A DNA stretch of 64,000 nt from Brachynemurus nebulosus. Taxonomy: Eukaryota; Arthropoda; Insecta; Neuroptera; Myrmeleontidae. Below, in pieces: positions 13,235 through 23,599 of this stretch. The stretch spans positions 620,001 through 684,000 of the forward strand of contig JAPWDM010000063.1 of the NCBI GenBank assembly GCA_035578155.1, given 5' to 3'. The position numbers and the translations under genes are program-made. The notes beneath the pieces are model-generated. The model did no database searches, was not told where the DNA came from, and worked only from the letters and a program-made list of their open reading frames with translations. Within the stretch, counting starts at the first letter, position 1. The number at the start of each line of letters is the position of its first letter.

Positions 13235-13680
13235 TGTTTCATTAATAATTGGAAATATTTAAATTGAGGATTCCTGGGCTCAGAGTATGAAGATTCAACC
13301 CCAATCACTTAGATAAAATTGCTCTTTACTAAGCTACGAGTGTTTTATTTAAAAATTTAATAATTATTTTTTCCCAGTACTTTAAAACTATTTGACGTAT
13401 CTCTATCATACTTGGCAGGATGTGTAGGTACCGTAAACCATACTAAACTATGTTAAATAAGATTTTCTAACTACTGTCACAAATAAGGTTAAGTCCTCCT
13501 ATATTCTACGCCACTGGCGAAATTGTCATTTCAGCACAATTATTCGATTCATTAATACTTTCTGTATAAACAACATATCAACATTTTATTAATGTTTAAA
13601 TACAATTTGTATAGAACATCGACTGGCAATTGAGCTTTTTCATAAATACAAAATAAGAATACCTATACAGTATCAAGTAA

Positions 13681-14001
13681 GGCCGGGCATACACGTTACG
13701 GTATACCTGCGCAGATAAACCTGTGCAGGTAAACTGTACAGGCAACGAGCTCACACACGTTAGATTATACCGGAGAGGTATACCTGTACAGGTAAACTGC
13801 ACAGATTTTACTCATGATTACTCATGACGCTTACTATGAAAGCGTATAAACAATTGAAATCAAACAGTAGGTGTTGTTTGACTCACATACACGCTGCGGT
13901 ATACATACCTGCGCAGGTAGAAAATACTGATTTTCAATTACCGCTGCAGTTTACCTGTACAGGTATACCTCTCCGGTATACCGTAACGTGTATGCCGGGC
14001 C
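13681..14001. mobile_element. PIF/Harbinger-type MITE with palindrome array, TAA duplication
   Basis: The ends are inverted copies of ggccgggcatacacgttacg(gtatacc), and TAA is duplicated on both sides (13678-13680, 14002-14004). A 3-bp TWA duplication is the hallmark of PIF/Harbinger elements. The interior is packed with variants of a palindrome: acctgtacaggt occurs perfectly in both halves, with aacctgtgcaggt, acctgcgcaggt and actgtacaggc beside it. These are likely subterminal transposase-binding repeats. There is no coding capacity, so the element depends on an autonomous partner elsewhere. Length is 321 bp. Confidence 0.8.
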
Positions 14002-14466
14002 TAACAATTTTAGCTTAATGATTTAACAATTATGTACTTCTTGTGTTATCAAGAAGTGTTAAATAACATTTAACAATATATCTCTAGTGAAAAAGATAAC
14101 AACATCAATAACAAATATTCAGTAATTTAAAGGAAGACGTTGTAACAAAATAAATTCTTATTTATAATTTTTTAAGTTTCTCGCTCTATGGGTTATTCTC
14201 CCAGGGCAAAATGTAGAAAAAAATATTATTCATTTGTTCTTTGGATGTTTAATAGTTTTAGATGATTGTTATTTTGAATAATATCTTTCAATGTGTATTT
14301 GGCTATGTAGTGAATTCGGTATGATTGGACAGGAACACTCTGTCAAGAAGTGATACAAATTGTCTGCTTTATCTGTGTTACAAATATATGCTTGCATAAT
14401 ATCTTAATATTTATCATTTTACTGAAACTTGACGGCTATTGGGTCAGTGACGGCTACTGGTGCTCT

Positions 14467-14471
<5 letters not shown>

Positions 14472-14528
<57 letters not shown>

Positions 14529-14549
14529 AGGTTGATAAGGTAAGATAAG

Positions 14550-14589
<40 letters not shown>
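14472..14589. repeat. Two (TA)n tracts around a short GGTAAG-rich spacer
   Basis: TA repeats at 14472-14523 and 14553-14589 flank a 30-bp spacer made of ataaggtaaggttgataagg-type repeats. It looks like a compound microsatellite. Confidence 0.9.
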
Positions 14590-14593
<4 letters not shown>

Positions 14594-14970
14594 TTCTGGT
14601 GAAAAATTTCAAGCATAGTCCTGAGGTCAAGTTTCATGACAGTTGTTGTAACAGCTAAATTTTCCTTTCGGAAATTCGTTAAAATAGTTGAATTGCCTTA
14701 AATAAACTAATTCTAAAACTATTTAGAAGTACACTACTAGGTCAAGTGAAAAAGTACGCTAAACTCAAAAGGTAAGCATTTTTAAAATAAAATGTGAGTG
14801 AGTTGTTGTTGATAAAAAAAAATTTAGATAAGATTGGAAAGTTTGGTTGATTTGTTTGTGATTAAATAACTATAATTCATAACTCTTTGATCCACTTGCA
14901 CAGTAAAATTTAATTAATAGTTTACCATTACGTTGAGCCTTACTGTCCAATACTCAAAATAATTGAAAAT

Positions 14971-15291
14971 CTTATTAAGAGCAACTTTTGACAGACAACT
15001 CATTATAATTACGTCTTCTTCTGGAGTGTTATTAAAAATAGGTAACGACGTAAGTCGCATCTTTATATTGTAAGTTATTTATATTGTTATCATTCATATT
15101 TCAATTGTTTTTTTTTTTTTAAATTAGGGTGGATTAAATTATTATATTATCTTTTTCTAATTCGTAATGTTGAATCGAGACGGAATTTTTGAAGGAGTAT
15201 TAAAAATTTTGTATTCAATTATTGGCTTAAAATCCATATGACGTGACTCTGAAGGGTTGTGCTAATTTATTACGTCATTGTCTAAATATAA
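14971..15291 (-). repeat. Dispersed repeat family A, copy 2 (inverted)
   Basis: Reverse-complement copy of 9141-9452, sharing the gacgtaagtcg, cttcttctggagtgttatta and gaagggttg landmarks. The two copies are about 5.5 kb apart and face opposite ways. Confidence 0.65.
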
Positions 15292-15552
15292 AAATTCAAC
15301 TGTAGTATATAAACAATAGTTTAATTTAAATCATTGAAGAGTAAGGTACACGACAGAGGTACGCACCCCACGCAAACTTTAGACTACGCTCCTGAACTTG
15401 TGAGCAATAATACCGACTCGCGGTGCGAACCATAATTTAGTTCGAAGGTCTCTGAGTAGTGTCAGGTCGGTCGCACTTCTAGTTGTTGGTTAGCGGTTAC
15501 GCAGTGTGTTTACAAATTCTGAGTGGGGTGTGTATGAACCCCAGTCGTGAGT

Positions 15553-15582
15553 TTACGTTCAACTTTTGTAAGTTGAACGTAA
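15553..15582. repeat. Perfect 13-bp hairpin
   Basis: ttacgttcaactt at 15553-15565 pairs perfectly with aagttgaacgtaa at 15570-15582 across a ttgt loop. It follows a tgaaccccagtcgtgagttt segment that recurs near 16236 beside another hairpin. Confidence 0.7.
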
Positions 15583-15654
15583 GTTTATTTTATATTTTAT
15601 ATGTAACCATCAATTCATGTATATTTTTTAAATAAATTACTTACATATTTTCAG

Positions 15655-15796
15655 GTTGATAAGAGATAGACAAGGTGCAGCCTGCGTCCGAGATCAAAAA
15701 GATCGCAAAGGCCATTCTCATTTTGTTAAGTGTCACCGAGCCATATGCGAAGAGCACAAACTCCTATTTTGCACCTATTGTGTGATAATTGACTAA
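15655..15796 (+). pseudogene. Cys-rich terminal exon, piggyBac-transposase-like
   Basis: A TTTTCAG acceptor at 15648-15654 opens a short in-frame exon ending in TAA at 15794-15796. The protein reads LIRDRQGAACVRDQKDRK, then a Cys/His pattern (HFVKC, then AICEEH, then LLFCTYC). The spacing resembles the C-terminal cysteine-rich finger of piggyBac-like transposases, which bind the element ends. An AATAAA-type poly(A) signal lies near 15851. I see no upstream catalytic exon in the preceding kilobase, so this is either the last exon of a gene with distant exons or a remnant. The family call is inference from the Cys/His pattern. Confidence 0.45.
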
Positions 15797-16131
15797 ATTA
15801 TTGTATAATAGCTTATCCTGTTGAGTTACTTCAACGTTTTGTATCAATTTATAATAAAAGAATTCTTTAAAACATAATTTTTAATTTACTAATGTTCGTC
15901 ATTTTTAAATGTCTAAACAAATATACTTTTTTAACAGAATAAAGTGACCGTAATTTTTTTCTATAGCCTGAAATCTCCTCTTCAAAACGCCGTTGAAAAT
16001 TTTAAAATTGCTTGAGCGCTTGAAAAGTTACAAATTTTTATTTGAAAAATGAGCGTTTTGCTGATATTTTCCGGTTTTTAGTGTTCTAACGGGTTTTTTA
16101 TTACCTGAATTTGCTTAAAATTAGATTCTAT

Positions 16132-16176
16132 GTATACCATTCTCTTCCTTATGAAAAAAGGAAGAGAATGGTATAC
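16132..16176. repeat. Perfect 19-bp stem with 7-nt loop
   Basis: gtataccattctcttcctt (16132-16150) pairs without mismatch with 16158-16176 around atgaaaa. It abuts the 3' end of the tRNA-like SINE candidate at 16177-16402. Too short for a typical pre-miRNA. Confidence 0.75.
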
Positions 16177-16402
16177 GATAGTGTCGGTTTATTAGTCACA
16201 GAACCGACTTATTATCACGAAAACAATGGGATGCATTTGAACCCCAGTCATGAGTTTGAAGGTAAAAAAATTGAGTCATGAGCTTGAGATTTCATTAAAA
16301 TTCACATAGAGTTTAAAAAATTATCAAATTGGATCGGCTGGGGCTCGAACACGGATCTCTTGGTTGCTAGCCAAGTGCCTTATTAATTAGGCCACCGCCC
16401 GC
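16177..16402 (-). repeat. tRNA-derived SINE candidate
   Basis: On the minus strand the first 72 nt (16402-16331) look like a tRNA: an A-box-like TGGCCTAATTAATAAGGC, a perfect anticodon stem CTTGG/CCAAG with loop CTAGCAA (anticodon AGC, alanine), and a B-box GTGTTCGAGCCCC. The acceptor arms (GCGGGCG against CCGATCC) do not pair and the T stem has mismatches, so this is not a functional tRNA. The following 150 nt of unrelated body fit a SINE. No clear target duplication is visible. Confidence 0.55.
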
Positions 16403-16409
16403 TTGTTCG

Positions 16410-18040
16410 AGTGCCATTCCAATCTGATAATCAATCAAACACATCCTCTCTTTAATGCGAGACGCAGTTATATTTTCAATTTCAAATGTTAAAATGAATA
16501 AAAAAGTGAATTGATTCAAAGAGTGATTTTTTTTAAATAGTGTTCATGAAATTTGTTGAATTTTAGTAGCCTAACAAGGATAGATATTAATTGATAAGTA
16601 ATAATAATGGAAGTAAAACGAAGTTATTATTATCGAATTTTTAGTGAATAAAAATATTAATTTAATCGTAAGAATATTTGTAGTATGTAATATATATATA
16701 TTAATTTTTATTATTACTAAGGAAAAAAAATTATTAAATATGAAATTTTTCAGTAGTGACATGCTGCTTCACCTTTACTATATATATTCAGTTTTCACTA
16801 GCGTTTCCATGATTACATCGTTACACAGACTTATCTGGGCTATAGAAATTTTCAGTTCAGAAGTTCAGAAAGTTAAGAGTTATTGATTTTTGGGGCCCAA
16901 ACTAATTACTACCTAAATACAAAAATTTCTATTGCTGAAAAATGACAAAGAAAATATTTTCACATTTTATCATATGGATTTTCAGGTGAAATTCTTAAAT
17001 GTTTACAGAATTTTCAACGATATGCAACATGTTATATTTATTTTCATTAGGTCCCGAATTATAGTAAAATTTAATTTTTGATATCTGTAATGGCTACTTT
17101 GTAGAAGCCTAAAAATTTTCTCGAGAGACATATTTCCCCATTTTAAAATAATTGTTGAAGAAAATCGCTCGTTTAGTGTCGTGTTTCGTATTTTGGTTCT
17201 TAAAATTTGCAAATTTTAGGACAATCCAGAAATAATTTTTGCAAGTGTTTTCGAAAAAAAAGACAGTACCTAAATTAAATGTAAACTTAATTTCTTCTAC
17301 ATTCTTAATTTCACCGAAACTTTAATTTCTTTCACCGAAACTTTAAGGTAGATAAAAATATTGTGACAATCACATTTTACTCTAAAATATTAAAAAGAAA
17401 ATCTTGAAAATTTATTAAAACAAAAATATTTTGTAGTAAAACATTAATACAGATAAATATCTATGACACAAGTGGGACGAAAGTCAATACTTCGAAATAA
17501 TTCAATCAGATGTCAACTAATATAAAAAAGAAACAAAACTTTGTAAGGTTAAAAAATTTATAATTAATAATTTATTTTATTTTATAAATATATAGTTTTT
17601 CCTTTTTGGTTATTTATGGCTACTATTTTTCGATCATTCCAAGTTAAAAATTAGATTTTTTAGTAAAATAAAATTTATAAATTATTAATAATACCTAAAA
17701 TAAAGATTCTATTTTTAGCAGATAGCATGCTATTCAAAACTCCGCAACACATTCAAAAAAAAATCAGTTGTGCTTTCTTTACAAAGAGTTGGGAGGAGAA
17801 GGGGGTCCTGCCTGATTTGTTCCTGCGACCCTTTCTGAAATTAATAGTTTTTTTTTCGAATCTGATAAACAATACACAAAAATGATCGATAAATCGATTA
17901 ATCATTCGACATAATAAAAAACTAAAAAATAGAAACTTTTTCTTTATACTTTCAGATTTTTTTAAACTTTCACTTTTATTAATTATTTGACTCATTGGAT
18001 CTAGACTGGAAAGTTTTCTTCTATTTTCTTCTCATTTATT
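16410..18040. other. AT-rich non-coding stretch
   Basis: No gene, RNA or bounded mobile element is recognised. Open frames here are short, AT-driven and without family resemblance. Confidence 0.5.
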
Positions 18041-18050
18041 TATTGATCGG

Positions 18051-18094
18051 TTTGTCTTGAGAATGGTGTTTTTACACACCGAAACCGGTCAACA
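18051..18094 (+). ncRNA. Degenerate hammerhead-like motif
   Basis: The order of parts matches the better copies at 19925 and 20221: a decayed core (ttgagaa where CUGANGA is expected), an extra T, stem II ggtgt/acacc around ttttac, then GAAA at 18081-18084, a self-complementary accggt (18084-18089) and a C. Two core bases are wrong and stem I does not form, so it is very likely inactive. It is a relic of the same type of structure. Confidence 0.35.
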
Positions 18095-18416
18095 TGTTAA
18101 ATATTTTATTAGGAAAATTTTGATTTTTGGTTTTGCTTGTCTTGATCTTAAACGTTATTGCCAAATAAAGTCAAGTTCACGAAATTTATAAGAACGTTTA
18201 ACTAAAAAATAGATAATTACTTATTGCATTTTGTTACTTTTAAATTGCACAAATTCGTAGAGTAAGAGTAAAATTCTTATATGGAAAATTTTAGCTGAAA
18301 ATAAACTCTTTGGATGAAATGCACGGTTGCTCTAAGTGGCAGTTGCAACGAAGGAACACATGCATATTCATATGCGATTTTTATTACGTTTTCGTAAATA
18401 TTTTGGTACAGAACCA

Positions 18417-18863
18417 CTGTAACCTTACTACTTTTGGGGTTGTAAAATCGCTGTAATCTTACTACTTTTGGAGTAGTAAAATCGCTGTAATCTTACTACT
18501 TTTGGTACAGAATCGCAGTAATCTTACTACCTTTGACAAACAAGTAAGTGATGTGTATTTTTTAAATCAATTTTTGTGTTTGGAACTTGACAGTTTATGT
18601 CCAAATTCAACTCTTTTTTATTAGGCTCGCATGATAAAATAGAACCTACGTACTTTCGGGGTAAAATCACTGTAATTTTACTACTTTTGGTGTAAAATCG
18701 CCGTAATCTTACTACTTTTGGTACAGAATCGCAGTAACCTCTTACTTGACAAACAAGTAAGTGATGTGTAATTTTTAAATCAATTTTTGTGTTTGGAACT
18801 TGACAGTTTATGTCCAAATTTAACTCTTTTTTATTAGGCTCGCATGATAAAATAGAACCTATC
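18417..18863. repeat. Nested tandem duplication, period about 213 bp
   Basis: Two copies of a roughly 215-bp unit (landmarks gacaaacaagtaagtgatgt at 18535 and 18748; ttattaggctcgcatgataa in each). Each copy begins with two or more shorter repeats of about 37 bp of the form taaaatcgctgtaatcttac(tacttttgg). The open frame on the minus strand at 18527-18817 merely crosses both copies and repeats itself. Confidence 0.8.
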
Positions 18864-18865
18864 CA

Positions 18866-19330
18866 ATTTTTACATGTATATTTTTAATGGTTTGAAAAAT
18901 ATATGTGTAAGATTGTACAAATATAAAATATTTTTGTCGTTATTATAGTAATCATACGAATTTCCACCACACATTACATTATTTGGGGTGATATAATAAA
19001 TTAGGTGGGGGTAGTATGGTGGTGGTAATATATCACAAAACGTTCAACAAGTACGCACTCTTGTCTTGTCGCGAGGGGCACACTTCGTCGATATTATAAC
19101 GAACAAACAAACAAAATAATACACACATAATAGTAACGGTATAGGCTTTGATTTCATGTTTACAGCCGACAAAATCGGCTGTGCATGTATTTGTTCGAAC
19201 AGCAGGAATATTATTGTTGATAATTTCTAATTTCAATAATATTTCCGTTTCCGTCAAGGACGAATTTAATGAAAACGTATGTACGTGTGAAAAATATTCT
19301 TACGTGTGTGCGGTAATTAGCAGACTTGGG
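18866..19330. other. Non-coding stretch
   Basis: No supported gene. Short facing open frames around 19033-19363 lack any family resemblance. Confidence 0.45.
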
Positions 19331-19924
19331 AAAACAGTGGTCCCCAACAGAATCGTCATATAAAATATTTTGGACTGGGGGGTTATAAATTTTATTACAA
19401 AGCTAAGGAATATCCTCTGAATTTGAAGACTAGCTGAAGGAAGATTTTGTTGAATGAAAAAAATTAATGTTGAATAAATAAGTGGTTAACTGTAACAGAA
19501 ATTATTTGAGCAGAATTGAAAATATTTATAAGGTAAACATATTATCTCCATTTTCCTTTGTGATTATTTAAAATAACATGTCTATCTCACCTTCTTTATT
19601 AAAACATTATACCTGTTTAATAATAAACATAATGTACTATATTATGTTATATGTATCAGGTACAATAGCCCATTCACATTTTTCAACATAGTTTAATTTT
19701 TGCATTAGAAAAATATAAAGATATGTGTATAGAGATAACAGACGAAATGATTGATAATATTGGAAATTAAAAAAACACAAACAGACACACACAACATTGA
19801 CGATGTGGTATTGATAGTAAAACGTCGTAAAACTGATCTTTAAAAAGATTGATAATATTGAATGATTAATTTCAAAATTTTTCGACATCCTGCATTAAAA
19901 GTATTAGAAAATTAAAATAAAATT

Positions 19925-19966
19925 GTTCTACATGTTTCGATCATTTAAATGATCATCTTCAGGAAC
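19925..19966 (-). ncRNA. Hammerhead-ribozyme-like motif, copy 1
   Basis: Read on the minus strand: stem I GTTC, core CTGAAGA (fits CUGANGA), one extra U, stem II GATCAT-TTAA-ATGATC, GAAA, self-complementary ACATGT whose first A is A15.1, then A at the cleavage position, then GAAC, which pairs with GTTC to close stem I. All three stems form without mismatch. The palindromic stem III, open rather than loop-closed, suggests cleavage as a dimer, the arrangement described for hammerheads in Penelope-like elements. The extra U between core and stem II is a deviation. Activity is untested. It is an exact inverted copy of 20221-20262. Confidence 0.5.
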
Positions 19967-20220
19967 TCAAAAACTCAATTGTGAAACAACTGAGACAAAA
20001 GCAAAACATCAAATGGACATAACCTTTAAAGCAATTGGATGTCAAACATGACAAATGAAAAACAAAGTTAAAATATCGAACCCCATAAGAAATAGGGAAA
20101 GTCAAAAACGTGATAAGATTGAGCGAAAAAAAGCAGAAAAATAGATGCGACCCAAATACTTACCGTATCGGGGACAACAAGTTTCAACTAAGAATTCAAT
20201 AGAACATCGTAGAAAAATGA

Positions 20221-20262
20221 GTTCCTGAAGATGATCATTTAAATGATCGAAACATGTAGAAC
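20221..20262 (+). ncRNA. Hammerhead-ribozyme-like motif, copy 2
   Basis: Identical in sequence to copy 1 on the other strand. Parts in order: GTTC 20221-20224, CTGAAGA 20225-20231, extra T 20232, GATCAT 20233-20238, TTAA, ATGATC 20243-20248, GAAA 20249-20252, palindrome ACATGT 20252-20257, A 20258, GAAC 20259-20262. The predicted cut is after 20258. The two copies sit in the arms of an inverted repeat, so a read-through transcript from either strand would contain one motif in sense and one in antisense. Confidence 0.5.
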
Positions 20263-20516
20263 AATTTTATTTTAATTTTTCTAATACTTTTCATGCAGGA
20301 TGTCGAAAAATTTTGAAATTAATCATTCATTTTCACCTGCAGTTGGATTTTGATAATTTATTGATAATATTTTTACGTTTTATGACAGCCCTCCAGCTCT
20401 GTTCGTAACCCCCCCCCCTCAAGTACAAAAATTTTATATGGCGATTCTGTTAGGGACCATTTGTTCCCATGTATATGGTAATTAAACATGAAAAAAAATT
20501 ATATGTTTGTACTCAC

Positions 20517-21231
20517 CGATTTGTGGAACGTCGAACGGTCGATCCCGTGCCGAGCGTAGCATTAATTGACTGGCAAATCCCTCCGGTGGCAGTAGATGGC
20601 TCACCGTTGCACTCTCCCGCAATCCGGTTGATTGTTCGTGGTGATCCGTGTGCATCATACCACCCGTGATATCCCGTTTGATCCAACTCTTCAAATCTTT
20701 CAATTTATTTTTATTGCCACCACGGTTAAAAAAAGTTGCGTCGTCCGTATCCGAGGACACGGAAGTGGCCATCGAATCGGACGCGGAGGCGCGTTGTTGC
20801 TTCTTCTTCTTTTGTTTTTTCGAATTCATAGCCACCGCGTAATCGGGTGACGTCGTCTCCAATCGTTTCCAATTTTCATCCAACAGCGTATCGTCACTAC
20901 TATCGTCCACATTTAAAATGTCTATGTCGTTGATTTTTTGCCGTGGACCGTTGTTTGGCCATCGCTGATTATTATTTATGGAATGCTGGTCGAAAATTTG
21001 CTGATCATAATTGTTGTAATTATGTTTGTAGAACCAGTGTGGATCGTACGAGTTGGCCGCGATCAGAATGCCACTGTTTAGTCCCCCGGCACGTCTCTGG
21101 TAACGATCGTGCTGACATTTTGGCAAGTGTAGGTACGGCGGTGGACTGGCATCGGTTGTGGCGAAGGCTCCAATCAAGCCCAACACGATCAGGCTGTAGA
21201 AGTAGCCTTGGTGTGTAAGTTGACCCAACAT
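20517..21231 (-). CDS. First coding exon of a putative secreted protein
   Basis: The first ATG in frame is at 21231 and opens 238 codons plus one base, ending at an ATCG|GTGAGT donor (exon end 20517), a phase-1 junction. Reading on past the donor would add only about ten residues before a stop, which supports splicing. The N-terminus has a signal peptide: MLGQLTHQG, then a hydrophobic core YFYSLIVLGLIGAFA, with likely cleavage near ATTDA-SPP. The mature part is low-complexity and hydrophilic: an Asn/Gln-rich stretch, an Asp-rich segment (DIDILNVDDSSDD), a KKQKKKKQQR cluster, a Ser/Thr-rich run, and dibasic sites (QRRAGG, IKRD). Only one cysteine is present. It could be a ligand or prohormone precursor whose folded domain lies in a later exon; phase-1 junctions often precede extracellular modules such as LDLa. 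I do not recognise the gene. The base composition is clearly less AT-rich than its surroundings, as expected for real coding sequence. Confidence 0.75.
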
Positions 21232-22820
21232 CGATATTTTTGTATTGATCAAAAAATTGTTCTTGCACTACGAAATTTTGTTTTGGAATTGTCAAAAATT
21301 TTTGGAATTCTTTTTTTTTTTTTGGTTTTTGTTTGTGTTGGTTTCGACTTTGGACGTGAAGGATCGCTCGTGTTTATATGAATTTTTATTAAGTTATCAT
21401 CTTAAGACTTGCTTAGGTTCTTTTTTTTGCATGTGTCATGCACACAAGACCGGAAAAACGCGGCTGATAGAACGCGATTTAACTACATCCGATAGAGGCG
21501 ACTGACACTCGACAAAATGTAGCCAATGCGTGTAGTTATTTTTAAATAACCGAGCAGACAGTTAGTTACTTTTCTAATTATATCTTTGTAAGTACACGGC
21601 CGTTGGATGTCGTGACTGGTATGGATTTTCTGGAGCTAGTTGTGCTCTGTGGTCGATCCGTCTACTGATGCTACTACCGTCCACTTGTTGATGGTAAACT
21701 ACAACACGAATTTCGTTTCCGTTTCAATACGTAATAATTTTTTTTCTATTTAAACGAAAACTAATTGTTATTTCGTTTGTTTAACTTTTGCGTATTTCTT
21801 TGACGAAAATTTACAATAAGTCGAGTTCTTTTATTAATTGTTTACACTAAATTGTTTTGATGAAAAATAAAAAACCGAAAATTGTCAACAAAAAAAATAA
21901 ACACGAAATCAAAATAAATACAAACAAAAAAATCACATAGAAAATTAATTTGTTTAACTTAAAAATTGTTTGCTTTTATTGTTTTTTTTTTTTTTAAAAA
22001 ACAATTTCGTGTTTTCGTTAGGCCGATTGTTGGTCAATGTTTCGTTTTGTAGAATGAAAATTGTCGCTGGGTTGGCAGACGAGGGTTATGCGCTGTATAT
22101 TGTAAAATTTTCACGTTGACGCACGCGTATTGTATGTTTGAAAATTTACTGAATGGAAATTATATGTTATGAACGAATGTTATAAAGGTATAGATGATAT
22201 ATATATTAGAAATACGTAAAACCATAGATTTATATTGAATATAACAAACACAGTTTTATTTTCAAATTGTAATATCTCTTTTTTGATAACACTTTGAAAT
22301 TATATAACGACAATATCGACATTGAGAAGTTTGTTTTTGTTTCTAGCGAATTTTGTTTTGGTGCTGTTTTGTTTTTAGGATCTCGCGTTCACCACACTTT
22401 ATCAAAAATTAGAAAATCAAAAAACAAAACAGTAACACAAAATAAAAACTTTCTTTTGTTTATTCAAAAAAATTTCACTATCAAAAAACAATATTTAATA
22501 AAAAAAAATTATTTACAAAAAGTACAATAATTTTCAACCGAACACATATTATTTACAGCAACAATACTACAAAATACATTGTTCAAAAAAATTTTTTTGA
22601 GTTTCAGGATCTCGGAACCAGTTGTTGCTTTGAATTGTAACAGCGGTTTGCGACTAACAGACTAACCAACCGTCGTTTGTTATACAAATGTGTTGTTTAA
22701 TGGATGGGGACCGCAACGGCTCTGATGGTATCCTAGTGCACCAACTATCAGCGTCGCCTCTTCACACCGCCTCTATGCACCACTCCCTGGTTAACTCTCT
22801 AACGCTATAACGCCCACGCT
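21232..22820 (-). other. Probable 5' leader / upstream region of the secreted-protein gene
   Basis: No coding sequence is seen. On the minus strand this lies between the core promoter candidate and the ATG at 21231. A second initiator-like TCAGTC occurs near 21501-21506, with an AT-rich TATTTAAAA about 45 bases upstream, too far for a standard TATA. The 180 bp next to the promoter are relatively GC-rich. Whether the leader is continuous or spliced cannot be decided; I found no strong donor/acceptor pair. Confidence 0.35.
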
Positions 22821-22821
22821 C

Positions 22822-22859
22822 AACTGATACAAGATACCCATATGATTTTCCTATATATA
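22822..22859 (-). promoter_or_regulatory. Core promoter: TATA box plus TCAGT initiator
   Basis: On the minus strand TATATATA (22859-22852) is followed by the insect initiator TCAGTT (22827-22822). The distance from the TATA to the initiator A (22825) is about 32 bases, the standard spacing. It points toward the exon at 20517-21231, 1.6 kb downstream, and no other candidate gene lies between. Downstream promoter element match is only partial. Confidence 0.45.
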
Positions 22860-22860
22860 C

Positions 22861-23407
22861 TGAACACCGCATGAGCTTTTCTCGTTCACGTCACGATCAC
22901 CGCCTCATTTTCCACGGCGGTGTTGCATGATGCTATCTCATTTTAATATGTCATATGATGTGGTGAGATTTCGTGTTGGTTGTCCTTGTTTGTTGGATAT
23001 GGAAAAGGATAGAGTAAATGAAACGGTGTAAGAGTGAACGGGATGATGAATGGATTTTATCGAAATTTTTTTTTTTTTTTTGTTTTCTATTATTGAATGG
23101 GGCTTTTTTCCACGCTTATCAAAAGATAACTGGTTATTGCCTGTTTTTTTAATTCTTTGGTGGTAGCTTTGAGCCGACAACACCAGGTGGTGTCATCGAA
23201 ATTAGTAGTTGAACATCGTATAAATTCATATCCGTATAAATTCATATACGTCATTGTTTTTATTCAATAATATTTGTAAACAAACGATGTAAACAATTGA
23301 AGTAAGAAATAATTTTATGTAAATAAACTTTAAAATAGTTGTCATACATTGATGAAACTTTGTAATCATCACAAACAACTTATAAGTCTCTTGAATTATT
23401 ATCAGTT
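22861..23407. other. Non-coding stretch upstream of promoter
   Basis: No gene is seen. A short direct repeat (gtataaattcata) occurs twice around 23218-23250. Confidence 0.4.
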
Positions 23408-23599
23408 CTTTAGAACAGAGGTTCCGAATAATTTTTTTTCCAGGGACCCCTTTATCCAGTCACTATTTTGACAGGAACCCCTAAATCCCAAAAAATTAAA
23501 AAGAAAATTGTATTTTCGCAAATAGTTAATGACACTTGTGTAAACATAATATAATCCTTAGTTTTTATTAGCGAATTTCCAGAATGAAATTCAGTCAGT

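Larger units (their letters stand above)
19334..20455. mobile_element. hAT-like element with nested inverted repeat
   Basis: The left end (cagtggtccccaacagaatcg, then catataaaat) and the right end are inverted relatives (right end in reverse complement: aaatggtccctaacagaatcg). Ends of the cagtggtccccaac type are common in hAT elements. I did not find an 8-bp target duplication; the similarity extends a few bases beyond both ends (gggaa-type flanks), so borders are approximate. Inside lies a second inverted repeat with 111-bp arms (19859-19969 and 20218-20329) that carries two hammerhead-like motifs. No transposase remains. Confidence 0.5.

Noticed and set aside
13507..13517. hAT end ctacgccactg
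   Set aside because: The motif looks real but no partner end or 8-bp duplication could be located, so no element is called.
11412..14950. Facing gagccttactgt words as ends of one 3.5-kb element
   Set aside because: At 11412-11425 and 14936-14947 the words point away from each other, so they cannot bound a single element between them.
16331..16402. Functional tRNA-Ala (AGC)
   Set aside because: Anticodon stem is perfect, but the acceptor arm does not pair and the T stem has mismatches, so a SINE head or pseudogene is more likely.
20632..21218. Plus-strand open frames opposite the secreted-protein exon
   Set aside because: They are antisense shadows of the exon, whose signal peptide, donor and composition favour the minus strand.
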